Shown: positions 46,174 to 54,593 of the stretch, one piece after another
How positions within the stretch are numbered: position 1 is the first letter of the stretch
How the letters are laid out: each line of letters starts with the position of its first letter
Origin: Polaribacter gangjinensis
GTDB lineage: Bacteria; Bacteroidota; Bacteroidia; Flavobacteriales; Flavobacteriaceae
NCBI RefSeq assembly: GCF_038024125.1
Contig: NZ_CP150662.1
Coordinates: 2,063,501-2,127,500, forward strand
Length of the DNA stretch: 64,000 nt
Direction of reading: 5' to 3'
Notes under the pieces: generated by a model
The model's database searches: none
What the model saw: the letters and a program-made list of their open reading frames with translations, nothing else
What the model was told of the DNA's origin: nothing
Made by a program: the position numbers and the translations under genes

Positions 46174-46365
46174 TTAGATAAATAAATTACAATCATCGCA
46201 ATTTTTAATTTCGCCATAATACGTTTCTCTGTATTTATGGATGGTTTTTATTGGAATGCCAAACAGGTATTTTTTGACAAAAGTCACTCTAGAATTCAAC
46301 ATTCCCATAGCAGATGAATAATATTTTTGTTGTCTTGTTTTTCTTTTAATTCGGATAAGTTTCAT
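46174..46365 (-). CDS. Small basic protein of unknown function upstream of rpoD
   Basis: The 63-residue product is Lys/Arg/Tyr-rich at the N-terminus (MKLIRIKRKTRQQKYYSSAM) and ends with NCDDCNLFI, a C-x2-C pair. It has no signal peptide or membrane segment. It lies 18 bp before rpoD in the same orientation with a roughly 200-bp AT-rich region upstream. I cannot assign a family; the composition would suit a small nucleic-acid-binding protein, but that is inference. Confidence 0.55.
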   Translation of the reverse strand: MKLIRIKRKTRQQKYYSSAMGMLNSRVTFVKKYLFGIPIKTIHKYRETYYGEIKNCDDCNLFI

Positions 46366-46571
46366 ATAAATAGTTTTTAAAACGCATTGAAAAAATGCAT
46401 TTTTTGATTAAATAAAATGGTAATAAATTTTATGGAGTTTTTACCTAAAAAGTAGGAGGAATGAATTTATCAGATTGATTTCTAAAGACGTTAAAATCAA
46501 AACTATAAACTCTCAAATTTCTTTTTTGGTAAATTGTGGAAATTTTCATGTTTTGCGAAGTTACGAAAAAT

Positions 46572-46597
46572 AAGCCGTTTTTTAGCAAAAACGGCTT
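46572..46597 (-). terminator. Intrinsic terminator after the TPP-regulated TonB receptor
   Basis: Minus strand: AAGCCGTTTTT pairs with AAAAACGGCTT around a 4-nt loop, followed by ATTTTT. It lies about 50 bp beyond the receptor stop codon. The 46366-46571 interval otherwise holds the leader of the 63-codon gene, with TAGTTTTG (minus strand, about 46497-46504) as a possible -7 box. Confidence 0.75.
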
Positions 46598-46643
46598 ATA
46601 AATGTACTTTTTACATCAAAAATTAAGAATATTTAAGAAAAAT

Positions 46644-48986
46644 CTAAAAATTCAGCGTAACTCCCACTAAAAAATTTCTAGTTGCTTGTGGATAATATCC
46701 TGCGCCATCTAAAGTAGTAATCACATTTGGATTCGACCAAGTGTCATCATAGGTAAAATAATACCCTCTGTCAACAAATTCTGAATTAAAAATATTGTTA
46801 ATCAAGGCTGTAAAGGTTACTGTTTTAAAAATTTTAGTCGTTTTTAGCTGATACACCACATTCAAATCGCTTGTAAAAAACGATTGTAGAATATCATTTT
46901 CAGATATTTTGCTACTCAAATTACTCATAAATTGTTGCCCAACATATTTTGATAAAAAGGAAATTTGAACATTTTCTTTTGGCTGATAAGTCAATATATT
47001 TCCCATCACAACATTTGGTGAAAATGACAAGTTTGTGTTCCCTAAATTTTGCAAAACTCCATCAATTTCCGAAACAAAATCTCGGTTTTTATTAGAGCTA
47101 AAAGCCGCATTTGGTTTTACAGAAAATTTGTCGCTTAAACGGATATCTGCATCAATTTCTAAACCAAGTCTGTAACTATTTCCAGAAGTTGCTCTAATTG
47201 GCGCGCCAACTCCATCAATTGCTCCTGTCAACACCAATTGATTTTTGTAATCCATATAATAAATATTGGTGTTGATTTTTACATTTTCTTTGTTCAAACG
47301 CCAACCCAATTCATAGTCAAAAAGTGTTTCGTGCGAATTGATGCCATTTTCAAAATCGTTTCTATTGGGCTCTCTATTGGCAACTGCAAATGAGGTGTAC
47401 AAGTTGTTTGCATCATTCATTTTATAAGTAAATCCGAACTTCGGATTGAAAAAATTAAAATTCGTATTTACATCTATAGGAACAATATCATTGGTAATTC
47501 CTTGAGTTTGATAAGAAACAAATCTCCCTTGCAAATCTGCATACATAGATAGTTTTTCTGATACACTAAAATTGGCTTTTGCAAAGATTGAAAAATCATT
47601 TTTGGTAGCATCAGAAAAATAGTAACGATCTCTAATTTTGGTATTTGGCGCTAAATTCTCACCCCAAATGACTTCTCCAAAATGATCACCTGTATAATTG
47701 GAATACGAAATTCCGCTGATAAAATTCAACTTGTCAGTTTTATAATTCGTGTTGAAATTGACTACATAAAAATCATTATCCAACCAACGTCTCACAATAG
47801 CATCTGTGCCATCAACAATCAAATTATTGAGTGCAGCTGCATCTTCTTGTTCCTTAAATTGCTCAAAATAACCTGAACCTTTGGTGTAATTCAACCCCAA
47901 ATTTGTTGACCAATTTTTGTTCCATTGTTCGTTCCAATGCAATTGATAATGATCTTGCTGATAGTTGTCTGTTTCGTTTTCATACGTATATGGATTTTGT
48001 CTGCGATTTTCTGCTAATTCATCAGCAGTTAAACCAAACCAAGATTGATAGGTTTGTTCATTTCCACCAAAAGTGATGGCTTTGATCAACGTATTTTCAT
48101 CCACAAAACTTGCTTGTAAAAAATAGGATTTTAAATCAGCAAAAGCTCTGTCAACATATCCATCAGAATAAATATTAGACAATCTTCCTGAGATTTCGAG
48201 GTTGTTATTCAGTTTTCCTGTTCCGAATTTTACGGTATGTTTTCGCGTATTGAAAGATCCAAATGAATTGGAAATTTCACCAAAAGCTTCTTCAGCAATG
48301 GCATCTGTCAAGATATTTAAACTCGCACCAAAAGCGCCTGAACCATTGGTTGATGTTCCAACGCCACGTTGTAATTGCAAATTTTCAGTGGAAGAAGCAA
48401 AATCGCCCAAATTCACCCAAAAAGTTCCATGACTTTCTGCATCGTTATAAGGAATTCCGTTTACAGTGACATTAATTCGTTCGTTATTCGAACCACGCAC
48501 GCTCATATAGGTGTAACCAATTCCTGCTCCAGCATCAGAAGATGAAACTACATTTGGCAAATAATTTAATAAAATCGGAATGTCTTGACCCAAATTTCGT
48601 TTGGCAATTTCCTTTTTAGATAGGTTTGAAAACGTTACAGGAATATCCGCATTTACACGAACTGCAGAAACCAAAACTTCATCTAATAAGGTTTGATTGG
48701 GTTTTAAAACAAAGGTAAATTCCTCATCTTTATTGATGATAACTTCCTGATTGATGGATTTATAACCCAAAAATGAAATTTGAAATACATAACTTCCTTT
48801 TGGCAATTTTAAGGAGAAAGTTCCATCAGCATTTGTGGCAATTCCTTTGTTGATTTTCGGAATTAAAATACTGGCATTTGGTAAATTTTCGTTGTTTTCA
48901 TCTACTACTTTTCCTGAGATGTTGAACATTTGTGCGTTTGTAAGTAGGCTTACAAACAAGAATAAAAAAATGGATATTTTTTTCAT
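46644..48986 (-). CDS. TonB-dependent outer-membrane receptor, predicted thiamine-related
   Basis: The 780-residue protein has a signal peptide (about 1-18, ending AQ), a CarboxypepD regulatory-like domain (about 22-105), a plug domain (about 120-230, with NLPYLPNV-type and GTFWVNLGDFASS segments) and a C-terminal beta-barrel ending in aromatic FLVGVTLNF, typical for insertion into the outer membrane. A TPP riboswitch lies directly upstream on the same strand, so it is predicted to import thiamine or a precursor. This class of THI-element-controlled receptor (omr1) has been described in Bacteroidetes by comparative genomics. Ends at a terminator. Confidence 0.88.
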   Translation of the reverse strand: MKKISIFLFLFVSLLTNAQMFNISGKVVDENNENLPNASILIPKINKGIATNADGTFSLKLPKGSYVFQISFLGYKSINQEVIINKDEEFTFVLKPNQTLLDEVLVSAVRVNADIPVTFSNLSKKEIAKRNLGQDIPILLNYLPNVVSSSDAGAGIGYTYMSVRGSNNERINVTVNGIPYNDAESHGTFWVNLGDFASSTENLQLQRGVGTSTNGSGAFGASLNILTDAIAEEAFGEISNSFGSFNTRKHTVKFGTGKLNNNLEISGRLSNIYSDGYVDRAFADLKSYFLQASFVDENTLIKAITFGGNEQTYQSWFGLTADELAENRRQNPYTYENETDNYQQDHYQLHWNEQWNKNWSTNLGLNYTKGSGYFEQFKEQEDAAALNNLIVDGTDAIVRRWLDNDFYVVNFNTNYKTDKLNFISGISYSNYTGDHFGEVIWGENLAPNTKIRDRYYFSDATKNDFSIFAKANFSVSEKLSMYADLQGRFVSYQTQGITNDIVPIDVNTNFNFFNPKFGFTYKMNDANNLYTSFAVANREPNRNDFENGINSHETLFDYELGWRLNKENVKINTNIYYMDYKNQLVLTGAIDGVGAPIRATSGNSYRLGLEIDADIRLSDKFSVKPNAAFSSNKNRDFVSEIDGVLQNLGNTNLSFSPNVVMGNILTYQPKENVQISFLSKYVGQQFMSNLSSKISENDILQSFFTSDLNVVYQLKTTKIFKTVTFTALINNIFNSEFVDRGYYFTYDDTWSNPNVITTLDGAGYYPQATRNFLVGVTLNF

Positions 48987-49072
48987 TTTAAAAAAAATTA
49001 AAACGAATAAAAAGAGGTAATTATTCTTGTGGTTATTGTTGAATAATTAATTTTTTGAGCGATGATTAGGAG

Positions 49073-49089
49073 AAAAAGCATAGCTTTTT
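49073..49089 (-). terminator. Second hairpin of the riboswitch expression platform
   Basis: Minus strand AAAAAGC (49089-49083), TAT loop, GCTTTTT (49079-49073): a short terminator-like stem ending in T. Could be the regulated terminator. Confidence 0.5.
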
Positions 49090-49100
49090 TGCTACTCACT

Positions 49101-49122
49101 AAAAACATCTACAAGATGTTTT
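49101..49122 (-). terminator. First hairpin of the riboswitch expression platform
   Basis: Minus strand AAAACATCT pairs with AGATGTTTT around a TGT loop, followed by T. Located immediately after the aptamer. Confidence 0.5.
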
Positions 49123-49127
49123 CTTTA

Positions 49128-49276
49128 CGCTCGCAATCCCTTAGCAACATTACTTGCTCAGGTTCATTGGGTATGATCTCAGCCTTTTTAGTTCAAAATT
49201 TTAAGTTCAAAATTCAACATTACTGTAAACTAGAAACTGTAAACTGACAACTAAATCAGCACCCCTTTGTGAGAAC
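49128..49276 (-). ncRNA. TPP riboswitch (THI element)
   Basis: On the minus strand the conserved core reads AAAGGGGTGCT (49268 onward), then AAGGCTGAGATCATACCC, then GAACCTGAGCAAGTAATG with TTGCTAAGGGA, which are the defining pieces of the thiamine pyrophosphate aptamer. A weak P1 stem (CTCACAA with TTGCGAG) closes it. The optional P3a arm between the first two blocks is long (about 70 nt). It is followed by two terminator-like hairpins and the TonB receptor start about 90 nt later. This occupies the 341-bp gap between arfB and the receptor. Confidence 0.93.
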
Positions 49277-49280
49277 GATG

Positions 49281-49288
49281 CAAAAGTA
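49281..49288 (-). promoter_or_regulatory. -7 box upstream of the TPP riboswitch
   Basis: Minus strand TACTTTTG (49288-49281) matches TAnnTTTG and ends 5 nt before the aptamer. No TTG at -33. Confidence 0.5.
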
Positions 49289-49328
49289 AGTACGAAAAGT
49301 GATATAGAAAATTAAAAACAGAAAAAAA

Positions 49329-49733
49329 TTATTCTAGTTTCGGTTTTTTACGCAACGCTTTTTTGACAGAAGTTTTTTCTTTGGTTTCCAATCTTTTTTT
49401 AATGACAGCTTTGCTAGGTTTCGTAGGCGTCCTTTTTTTTGGCTTTTTTAGATTTGTTTCAATTAAAGAAATAAATTTTTTAATTGCCAATTCTTTGTTT
49501 TTATGCTGAGAACGAGTTTCTTCAACAGTTAAAATCAGTACGTTTTCAGTTGTTAATTTGGAGGAGAGTTTGGTTTTTAAAAGCATTTTTTCCTCATCAG
49601 TCAAAGCTTCAGAATGCTCCAAATCAAACGTCAATTCAATTTTTGACGAAACTTTATTCACGTGTTGACCACCTGCACCAGAACTTCTGATGGCTTTAAA
49701 ATTGAGTTCTTTTACAATTTGTTCTTTGTTCAT
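49329..49733 (-). CDS. arfB: Ribosome-rescue peptidyl-tRNA hydrolase ArfB (YaeJ type)
   Basis: Releases peptides from stalled ribosomes without a stop codon. The 134-residue protein has the release-factor signature RSSGAGGQHVNKVSSKIELTF with the catalytic GGQ near residue 20, and a long basic C-terminal tail (KKPKKRTPTKPSKAVIKKR) that in this family enters the empty mRNA channel. It lacks the codon-recognition domains of RF1/RF2. Its start overlaps the stop of the kinase gene by 4 nt (ATGA), indicating coupling. Confidence 0.92.
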   Translation of the reverse strand: MNKEQIVKELNFKAIRSSGAGGQHVNKVSSKIELTFDLEHSEALTDEEKMLLKTKLSSKLTTENVLILTVEETRSQHKNKELAIKKFISLIETNLKKPKKRTPTKPSKAVIKKRLETKEKTSVKKALRKKPKLE

Positions 49734-50335
49734 TCTTTTGCAATTTTATTAGAAAAAGAATGTAAATTTTCTCGGTCAGCAATTATTTTATTGATGGCTG
49801 CTGTAGCCAATGCAAGTCGTGTTTTTTTGTCTCCTTTCAATAAAATATAAGGACGATTGTGTTTTATCAACGCATTTTCAAAAGCGGTAAACATTTCCAA
49901 ACGTTGTTCAGGTCTATCTCGTAAATCGTCTTTTTCCCAAGGTGTATCAATATGGGTTAATAAATACAAATCGTATGAGTTTTCTAAAGCCGCTTTTTCC
50001 AATAAAGAATCTACAAATCCGTTGTAAAATTCCTCAGAATATACTTTGGTTTCTAACAAATCTGTATCGCAAATCAATACTTTATCAGCTTTTAAAGCGA
50101 GTTTATTTTCCAGTTTCATTTGTCCAATTGCAATCGGAATAAAATCGGACATTTCGCAGGTTTTACGTTCGTTATTCCATTTTTCTTGCAAATAATCACG
50201 CGCAAATTCAGGTACCCAAACTGTGTTGTAATAACGAGCTAATTGTTGTGAAAGTGTTGTTTTACCAGAAGATTCTGGACCAAATAACACGACTTTTACA
50301 ATGTTGATGGGTTGTTGTTGAAGCTTTTTTTCCAT
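49730..50335 (-). CDS. NadR-like nucleoside kinase (P-loop ATPase)
   Basis: The 201-residue protein resembles the ribosylnicotinamide kinase domain of NadR. It has Walker A GPESSGKTTLSQQL (near 19-31), the following VWVPEFARDYLQEKW segment, and an aspartate-rich ICDTDLLETKVYSEEF. The adenylyltransferase half of NadR is missing. It overlaps the end of pnuC by 40 nt and is joined to arfB by a 4-nt overlap. Expected substrate is nicotinamide riboside, but adjacency to a TPP-regulated receptor leaves thiamine possible. Confidence 0.8.
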   Translation of the reverse strand: MEKKLQQQPINIVKVVLFGPESSGKTTLSQQLARYYNTVWVPEFARDYLQEKWNNERKTCEMSDFIPIAIGQMKLENKLALKADKVLICDTDLLETKVYSEEFYNGFVDSLLEKAALENSYDLYLLTHIDTPWEKDDLRDRPEQRLEMFTAFENALIKHNRPYILLKGDKKTRLALATAAINKIIADRENLHSFSNKIAKE

Positions 50336-50928
50336 GCGAAATAACCAGCAATTGCTATAAATGTGAATCCAAAATATTGGAAACTAGTGAATGTAAATCC
50401 TTTGTAAAAATACAGTGGAATTGAAATGATGTTGCCAATAATCCAAAAAATCCAATTTTCGATTTTGCGTTTTGCCATGAGCCACATGCCCACAAAAAAA
50501 ATCGCTGTTGTAAATGTGTCAATATATGCTACCCAATTCGTCCATTTTTCGAAATAAGAATATACAACATAGACAAAAATCAAAGTTGCAAAAAATAGTA
50601 AAATCGCAATTTTTTTATCTTTTGAATTCATAATGGATATTGGAGTTTCGTGAGTTTCATCTACTTTCCTTGTCCAAACATACCATCCAAAAACACTCAT
50701 GATGAAGTAATATGCATTGATCATCATATCACCCAATAAACCCCATTGAAAAAGCAAATACACAAAAATTGCAGTGCTAATCATTCCTGTTGGAAATACC
50801 CAAATTTTATTTTGTTTGGAATACCAAACAGATAAAAAGCCAAAAATAACCGCAATAATTTCTAGAACAGTTTCAGTAGTTGAATAGGTTTTGTATTGAC
50901 CAAAAAAGAAATCGAAAATTGCAGTCAT
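50296..50928 (-). CDS. pnuC: PnuC-family vitamin transporter (nicotinamide riboside or thiamine)
   Basis: Inner-membrane uptake protein of seven helices. The 210-residue product shows EIIAVIFGFLSVWYSKQNKIWVFPTGMIS-type N-terminal features and the C-terminal ENWIFWIIGNIISIPLYFYKG pattern of PnuC. Family members import nicotinamide riboside, while the PnuT branch imports thiamine. Which one this is cannot be settled by eye. Coupled to the NadR-like kinase, which would trap the imported nucleoside, and located 1 kb from a TPP riboswitch. Confidence 0.85.
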   Translation of the reverse strand: MTAIFDFFFGQYKTYSTTETVLEIIAVIFGFLSVWYSKQNKIWVFPTGMISTAIFVYLLFQWGLLGDMMINAYYFIMSVFGWYVWTRKVDETHETPISIMNSKDKKIAILLFFATLIFVYVVYSYFEKWTNWVAYIDTFTTAIFFVGMWLMAKRKIENWIFWIIGNIISIPLYFYKGFTFTSFQYFGFTFIAIAGYFAWKKSFNNNPSTL

Positions 50929-50959
50929 TGTGAATTATAGTGCGTAAAAATACGGATTT

Positions 50960-51586
50960 CTAGTAAGCATACACGCACGTAAAGTCTTCGAATTCTAAAA
51001 ATTCAATATCATAAGTGGCTTCTTTTCCTTCAAAACGAATGATTCCTGTAGTTTTTTCGTCTTCAAAATCGAAATCTTCAATATAAATATGATGTAAAAA
51101 AAGCAATTTTTTCTTACCAAAAATCTTGTATAAACTCTCTTTTGCACCCCAAACAATCGTTAGTTTGGCAATCAAAGCACTCACATTTGCTATGGTTTTA
51201 TATTCCTCAATTGGTGTGAATTTGTGCGCAATTTTTAGAATTTTTTCACGCTGTTTTTCAATGTCAATTCCAACGCTTTTTTCTTCAGAAACGATCACTC
51301 CTGTAAATTGAAAAGAATGTGTCATGGAAATAAAACGTCCATCTTTTAAATGCGGTTTTCCAAATTCATCATATTGTAAATCAGTATCTTGTAAGTTGAA
51401 TTCTTTCAATAAATGTCTGATGCTTAAAAACCCTTTTTGATGGATTTCCGATTTCATAGAATGCAATCGGTTTTCACTGTTTTTGGATAGCAAAATACCT
51501 TGCTGTAAATCATCAATTGTTTCTTCAATTTTCCAAATAACAACTTTTGTTTTTTCGTTAATCGTTAATGTTTTGTAAAGTGGCAT
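50960..51586 (-). CDS. 4'-phosphopantetheinyl transferase superfamily protein
   Basis: The 208-residue protein transfers phosphopantetheine to a carrier protein serine. Sfp/AcpS-type motifs are visible: KPHLKDGRFISMTHS (with conserved His), VGIDIEKQREKI (Mg-binding Asp and Glu), and WGAKESLYKIFGKKKL. I start at 51586 (MPLYKTL); the upstream ATG at 51622 lies inside the shared promoter region. It is 31 bp upstream of pnuC and divergent from ahcY. Carrier protein partner not identified here. Confidence 0.85.
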   Translation of the reverse strand: MPLYKTLTINEKTKVVIWKIEETIDDLQQGILLSKNSENRLHSMKSEIHQKGFLSIRHLLKEFNLQDTDLQYDEFGKPHLKDGRFISMTHSFQFTGVIVSEEKSVGIDIEKQREKILKIAHKFTPIEEYKTIANVSALIAKLTIVWGAKESLYKIFGKKKLLFLHHIYIEDFDFEDEKTTGIIRFEGKEATYDIEFLEFEDFTCVYAY

Positions 51587-51605
51587 ATTTTTAAAATGGA
51601 GTTCG

Positions 51606-51613
51606 TAACTTTG
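51606..51613 (+). promoter_or_regulatory. -7 box of ahcY (rightward)
   Basis: TAACTTTG matches TAnnTTTG; ATG of ahcY is 33 nt downstream. Faces the leftward box at 51620-51627. Confidence 0.5.
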
Positions 51614-51619
51614 CACTCG

Positions 51620-51627
51620 CAAAAATA
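51620..51627 (-). promoter_or_regulatory. -7 box of the phosphopantetheinyl transferase gene (leftward)
   Basis: Minus strand TATTTTTG (51627-51620) matches TAnnTTTG. The transferase ATG at 51586 is 33 nt downstream, the same distance as ahcY on the other side. Confidence 0.45.
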
Positions 51628-51646
51628 GAGCATAAATATACAGATT

Positions 51647-52954
51647 ATGAGTACAAAAACGGCATATATCCCTTATAAAGTGAAAGATATTTCATTAGCA
51701 GATTGGGGTAGAAAAGAAATAGAATTGGCAGAAGCAGAGATGCCAGGCTTGATGGCATTAAGAGAAGAATACAAAGAAACACAACCTTTAAAAGGAGCTA
51801 GAATTGCAGGTTGTTTACACATGACCATTCAAACTGCGGTTTTAATTGAAACTTTACAAGCTTTAGGAGCTGAGGTTACTTGGAGTTCTTGTAACATTTT
51901 TTCAACACAAGACCAAGCTGCTGCTGCAATTGCTGCAAAAGGAACTGCTGTGTATGCGTGGAAAGGAATGAACGAAGTAGAATTTGATTGGTGTATAGAA
52001 CAAACCTTATTTTTCGGTGAAGATCGCAAACCATTAAACATGATTTTAGATGATGGAGGAGATTTAACAAACATGGTTTTGGACAGATATCCAGAATTGG
52101 CTGCAGGCATCAATGGTTTGTCTGAAGAAACTACAACAGGAGTTCACAGATTGTATGAGCGTATGAAAAACGGAACGTTGCCAATGCCAGCAATCAACGT
52201 AAATGACTCTGTAACCAAATCAAAATTTGATAATAAATACGGTTGTAAAGAATCTGCAGTTGATGCAATTCGCAGAGCAACAGACACCATGTTAGCAGGA
52301 AAAAGAGTAGTGGTTTGTGGTTATGGTGATGTTGGTAAAGGAACAGCAGCTTCATTTAAAGGCGCAGGTTCTATTGTAACTGTTACTGAAATCGACCCAA
52401 TTTGCGCATTGCAAGCTGCTATGGATGGTTTTGAAGTGAAGCGTTTAGAAACCGTAATTCGCACAGCTGATATTGTAATTACCACAACAGGAAACAGAGA
52501 TATTGTGCGTGCTGAGCATTTTAAAATGATGAAAGACAAAACAATTGTATGCAATATTGGTCATTTTGATAACGAAATTGATGTTGCTTGGTTAAATGCG
52601 AACAGTCCAAAAATCGAAATCAAACCTCAAGTTGATAAATATACAATTGATGGAAAAGACATTATTTTATTAGCAGAAGGTCGTTTGGTAAATTTAGGTT
52701 GCGCAACAGGTCATCCAAGTTTTGTAATGTCGAATTCATTTACCAACCAAATATTGGCGCAAATTGAATTGTGGACAAACAAAGATGCTTATAAAAATGA
52801 AGTATACATGTTGCCAAAACATTTGGATGAAAAAGTGGCAAGATTACACTTAGAAAAAATCGGTGTAGAATTAACAGAATTGCGTCAAGAGCAAGCTGAT
52901 TATATTGGTGTTACTACAAAAGGTCCTTTCAAACCAGAGTATTACAGATATTAA
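51647..52954 (+). CDS. ahcY: Adenosylhomocysteinase
   Basis: Hydrolyses S-adenosylhomocysteine to adenosine and homocysteine in the methyl cycle. The 435-residue protein has the signatures [51 protein letters not shown], and the NAD-binding loop [17 protein letters not shown] near 220-236. The C-terminus FKPEYYRY is the conserved dimer tail. Single gene ending at a palindromic repeat that can act as terminator. Confidence 0.97.
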   Translation: MSTKTAYIPYKVKDISLADWGRKEIELAEAEMPGLMALREEYKETQPLKGARIAGCLHMTIQTAVLIETLQALGAEVTWSSCNIFSTQDQAAAAIAAKGTAVYAWKGMNEVEFDWCIEQTLFFGEDRKPLNMILDDGGDLTNMVLDRYPELAAGINGLSEETTTGVHRLYERMKNGTLPMPAINVNDSVTKSKFDNKYGCKESAVDAIRRATDTMLAGKRVVVCGYGDVGKGTAASFKGAGSIVTVTEIDPICALQAAMDGFEVKRLETVIRTADIVITTTGNRDIVRAEHFKMMKDKTIVCNIGHFDNEIDVAWLNANSPKIEIKPQVDKYTIDGKDIILLAEGRLVNLGCATGHPSFVMSNSFTNQILAQIELWTNKDAYKNEVYMLPKHLDEKVARLHLEKIGVELTELRQEQADYIGVTTKGPFKPEYYRY

Positions 52955-52980
52955 TTTTTAAGAATAATTTTAACTTCAAC

Positions 52981-53012
52981 AACCTGCAAGGTTTTAAAAA
53001 CCTTGTAGGTTT
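52981..53012. repeat. Intergenic palindrome, likely terminator of ahcY
   Basis: AACCTGCAAGGTTTT pairs with AAAACCTTGTAGGTT with a single G-T pair. A damaged copy is at 38447-38474. Palindromes of this look are, as I recall, scattered through flavobacterial intergenic spaces. The stem lies 27 bp after the ahcY stop. Confidence 0.7.
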
Positions 53013-53105
53013 CCTCAATCAAATACCCCTATTATCAAAATGTAAGGGTATTTTTGTTTTCTAATAAATTGTATCTTTATGCCATCAATAAAAAAATGAT
53101 ACATT

Positions 53106-54530
53106 ATGAAAACCGGTTTTCTACTTCTTTTTTTTATTTTTTGTTCTCTTACTCAAGCACAAAAAAATCAGGTTGTTTTTGAACTTTCTGACAACTCCAA
53201 AACCTACAATCTAAACAATTGTTTAAACAATCTTGTAGATGATGCTACGCTTCAACTAAAAATTACAGAAGGAACTGAATCCATGATTCAATCTTTTAAA
53301 ATTCTGGTTTTTTTAGATGATAATTTCAACCTCACTTTTACAGATTACAATCAATTTAAACAAACACAATTGATAGGTTTGCTCAATGGAAACAACGCTT
53401 TTCAGAACTATACCTCCATCACTTTTACGATTGATGTTACCTTGCAAAATCAACAAACACAAACACAAGTCATCAAAGTTTGTTTGCAACAAGAAGCAGT
53501 AGAAAAAATGATGGTTTCTTCAGGCAATACCAAAAAAGAATTTATTGAAATTCCTATTTCTTTTGCAACCGATAGAAATGACACAAAAAATAGTGATTTA
53601 AACGAACGTTTTGGCGGAAAAAGAAGTGAATTGCAATATGGTAGAATCGTAGTAAGCATTCCCTACACACATACTTTAGGCGAAATTGAAAGACCTTCTT
53701 ATTGGCGATTAGAGTTTTCTGAAGACCCAAGCAAACACATCATGATGCAATCGTTGAAAAAACAAAACAAAGATGATTTTTTCAAGCAGATGAAAGAACG
53801 CATTGCTAAAAATGGCAAAAGTACGTTCCTTTTTGTGCATGGTTACAACGTTTCTTTTGCTGATGCTGCTTTTAGAACAGCACAAATTACCTTCGATTTA
53901 CGATTTTCAGGAGAATCTGTTTTTTACAGTTGGCCATCACAAGCTTCTACCACAAGTTATACCGTTGATGAAGCCAATATTGAATGGTCAACTTATAATA
54001 TGAAGAATTTTCTGAAAGATTATTTAACAAAAACGGATGCTAAAAACATCTATTTAGTAGCTCATAGTATGGGAAATCGTGGCTTGACAAAAGCCTTGAT
54101 TGAGTTGATGAATGAAAATCCTGAGTTGAAAAACAAAATCACAGAAATCATTTTAGCAGCTCCAGATATTGATGCTGATGTTTTTAAAAGAGATATTGGC
54201 CCGAAAATGATTTCAAAAATAGGCAAACCAATTACGTTGTATGTTTCTTCTGATGATTTGGCGTTATTGGCTTCCAAAAAAGTACATGGAAGTTATAGAG
54301 CAGGAGAAGCTGGATCGCAAATTGTGGTTTTAAAAGGTATTGAAACGATTGATGCTTCTGGTCAAGATTCAAGTTTTTTAAGTCACTCCTATTTTGCAAC
54401 TACAAGCAATTTGATCAAAGATATTTTCGATTTGATGAAATCAGGAAAACGCGCTACAGACAGAGAAACTCTGGAAAGAGTCAGCAAAGCAAACCTACAA
54501 TATTGGAAAGTAAAAAAAGGACAGGAGTAG
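53106..54530 (+). CDS. Exported alpha/beta hydrolase, DUF900 type
   Basis: The 474-residue protein starts with a signal peptide (about 1-18, AQ). The N-terminal 140 residues are of unknown fold. From about residue 145 it resembles the DUF900 esterase family: SFATDRNDTKN, YGRIVVSIPYTHTLGEIERPS, TFLFVHGYNVSFADAA with the oxyanion-hole region, VFYSWPSQAS, and the nucleophile elbow VAHSMGNRGL. Probably a periplasmic serine hydrolase; substrate unknown. Single gene 76 bp before umuD-like gene start (54594 after 63 bp gap). Confidence 0.8.
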   Translation: MKTGFLLLFFIFCSLTQAQKNQVVFELSDNSKTYNLNNCLNNLVDDATLQLKITEGTESMIQSFKILVFLDDNFNLTFTDYNQFKQTQLIGLLNGNNAFQNYTSITFTIDVTLQNQQTQTQVIKVCLQQEAVEKMMVSSGNTKKEFIEIPISFATDRNDTKNSDLNERFGGKRSELQYGRIVVSIPYTHTLGEIERPSYWRLEFSEDPSKHIMMQSLKKQNKDDFFKQMKERIAKNGKSTFLFVHGYNVSFADAAFRTAQITFDLRFSGESVFYSWPSQASTTSYTVDEANIEWSTYNMKNFLKDYLTKTDAKNIYLVAHSMGNRGLTKALIELMNENPELKNKITEIILAAPDIDADVFKRDIGPKMISKIGKPITLYVSSDDLALLASKKVHGSYRAGEAGSQIVVLKGIETIDASGQDSSFLSHSYFATTSNLIKDIFDLMKSGKRATDRETLERVSKANLQYWKVKKGQE

Positions 54531-54593
54531 TTTTTGTTCATACTTTTTTTGAATTTTAACAATACCGTATTTCTTTTTCTAGTAATTTTAAGC

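Noticed and set aside
49062-49247. Plus-strand ORF opposite the riboswitch
   Set aside because: It is the antisense of a structured RNA; no coding features.
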